Below, piece by piece: positions 4,328 through 5,027 of a DNA stretch of 5,027 nt (positions within the stretch are counted from its first letter, which is position 1; each line of letters starts with the position of its first letter). Source of the stretch: Thermoplasmata archaeon (GTDB taxonomy: Archaea; Thermoplasmatota; Thermoplasmata; Lutacidiplasmatales; UBA184); the NCBI GenBank assembly GCA_030039825.1, contig JASHUV010000068.1:1-5027 (forward strand). The letters are read 5' to 3'. Below the pieces are notes generated by a model. That model was given only the letters and a program-made list of their open reading frames with translations. It did no database searches and was not told the origin of the DNA. Made by a program: the position numbers and the translations under genes.

Positions 4328-5027
4328 GTGAGTACCGCGCCGAAGAACGCCGCCGAGGAGGAGAAGGCGCCGGGCCCCGGGGCCGCCGAGGACGCGAAGG
4401 CGGGCCGGAAGGAGAAGGCGCCCCGACCGCGCGACGGCAAGGAGGCGAAGGAGGGCGGGAAGGACGGCGGCAAGGACGGCGACGGCAAGGCGAAGGGCAA
4501 GGGCGGGAAGGGCGCCCCGGGCGGACCGTCCGCCAAGAAGGGCAAGCCGATCCCCGACAACCCCGATTTCCGCTACATCGTGCGCGTCGCCGGCGCCGAC
4601 CTCGACGGTCGCCGCGCGACGGCCCTCGCCCTGACCGGGGTGCGCGGCGTCGGATTGCGGATCGCGACGGTCGCCTGCCAGATGGCGAGCGTGAAGCCGA
4701 GCGAGATGATCGGCAACCTGCCCGAGGCGACGGTCGAGGGGATCGAGACGACCCTCAACGGGCTCGCCACCCGTCTCCCCCCCTGGATGCTCAACCATCC
4801 GGCCGACGAGGTCACCGGCGAGGTCCACCACTTCCTCGGCGGGGAGCTCGAGACCTCCCGCCGCGACGACGTCAACCGCATGAAGATGATCCGATCCTAC
4901 CGGGGCGTGCGCCACGAACGCGGGCAGAAGGTCCGCGGGCAGCGCACTCGGTCGAACGGGCGCACCGGCATGGCCGCCGGCGTGCTCAAGAAGGCGGCGA
5001 AGGAAGCCGCCGCGGCGAAGGGCAAGG
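4328..5027 (+). CDS. rps13: Ribosomal protein uS13 with long N-terminal tail (partial at right edge)
   Basis: uS13 lies in the head of the small ribosomal subunit and contacts the P-site tRNA and the large subunit. The frame is open from GTG at 4328 for 233 codons to the edge, and the stop is not seen. The archaeal-type core starts near residue 77 (NPDFRYIVRVAGADLDG, 78-94). It includes the ALTGVRGVGLRIA block (101-113), the helical middle (about 123-185) and YRGVRHERGQKVRGQRTRSN (191-210), the conserved nucleic-acid-binding end. Before the core are about 76 residues of low-complexity Lys, Gly, Asp, Glu, Ala and Pro, with roughly 19 basic against 12 acidic residues, probably disordered. After the core comes an Ala/Lys tail (KKAAKEAAAAKGK). 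No other in-frame ATG, GTG or TTG lies between 4328 and the core, which supports the long form. No proper Shine-Dalgarno is spaced before the GTG. In archaea this gene usually heads an rps13-rps4-rps11-rpoD operon, which may continue to the right. Confidence 0.93.
   Translation, partial: MSTAPKNAAEEEKAPGPGAAEDAKAGRKEKAPRPRDGKEAKEGGKDGGKDGDGKAKGKGGKGAPGGPSAKKGKPIPDNPDFRYIVRVAGADLDGRRATALALTGVRGVGLRIATVACQMASVKPSEMIGNLPEATVEGIETTLNGLATRLPPWMLNHPADEVTGEVHHFLGGELETSRRDDVNRMKMIRSYRGVRHERGQKVRGQRTRSNGRTGMAAGVLKKAAKEAAAAKGK
4460..4483 (+). repeat. Two tandem 12-base units in the uS13 tail
   Basis: AAGGACGGCGGC is followed directly by AAGGACGGCGAC, differing at one base and in frame with the gene, encoding KDGG then KDGD (residues 45-52). 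Related Lys/Gly codon patterns continue on both sides. This suggests that the tail grew in part by slippage or short duplications. Confidence 0.55.

Noticed and set aside
4460..4520. The Lys/Gly repeats as a non-coding repeat array or CRISPR-like element
   Set aside because: The units are short, in frame, uneven and part of the continuous uS13 reading frame, with no spacers.
4232..4915. Minus-strand open frames opposite the uS13 gene
   Set aside because: The plus strand encodes a clear uS13 core, so these are shadows.

Overview
The window looks like a very GC-rich archaeal chromosome segment, visibly around 70% G+C. The archaeal call rests on four things. The ribosomal protein at the right edge has the archaeal/eukaryotic type of uS13 core. 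AT-rich TATA-like boxes sit upstream of genes in otherwise GC-rich DNA. One gene encodes a free-standing Lrp/AsnC effector domain. The methyltransferase closely resembles the archaeal MJ0882 protein as I recall it. A member of Thermoplasmatota or a similar high-GC euryarchaeal-type lineage is my best guess, but the sequence alone does not settle it.

Layout from left to right: (1) 1-761, minus strand: the N-terminal part of an MFS transporter, running off the left edge. (2) About 762-893: a divergent intergenic region with two AT-rich patches, one an imperfect inverted repeat that reads as a TATA box in both directions. (3) 894-4235, plus strand: five closely spaced genes that look like one transcription unit. 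They encode a stand-alone Lrp/AsnC ligand-binding (RAM) protein, a three-helix membrane protein of unknown function, a SAM hydroxide adenosyltransferase family protein (DUF62), a complete DnaJ co-chaperone, and an MJ0882/RsmC-like methyltransferase. Gaps are 16, 33, 47 and 6 bases. (4) 4231-5027: a new TATA-like box overlapping the methyltransferase stop codon, a GC-rich leader with a strong nested hairpin, and the gene for ribosomal protein uS13. That gene has an unusually long Lys/Gly/Asp-rich N-terminal tail and runs off the right edge.

The five-gene unit mixes small-molecule sensing (RAM), SAM chemistry (DUF62 and the methyltransferase) and protein folding (DnaJ). No dnaK or grpE is visible. 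The genes are mostly housekeeping and I see no mobile element, CRISPR array, tRNA or rRNA. The points most worth a second look are: an Asp in place of the catalytic-triad His in the DUF62 protein; the uS13 leader, with a hairpin containing an SD-like arm and an anti-SD-like arm; a possible 31-codon ORF bridging the methyltransferase stop and the uS13 start; and the uS13 tail itself.
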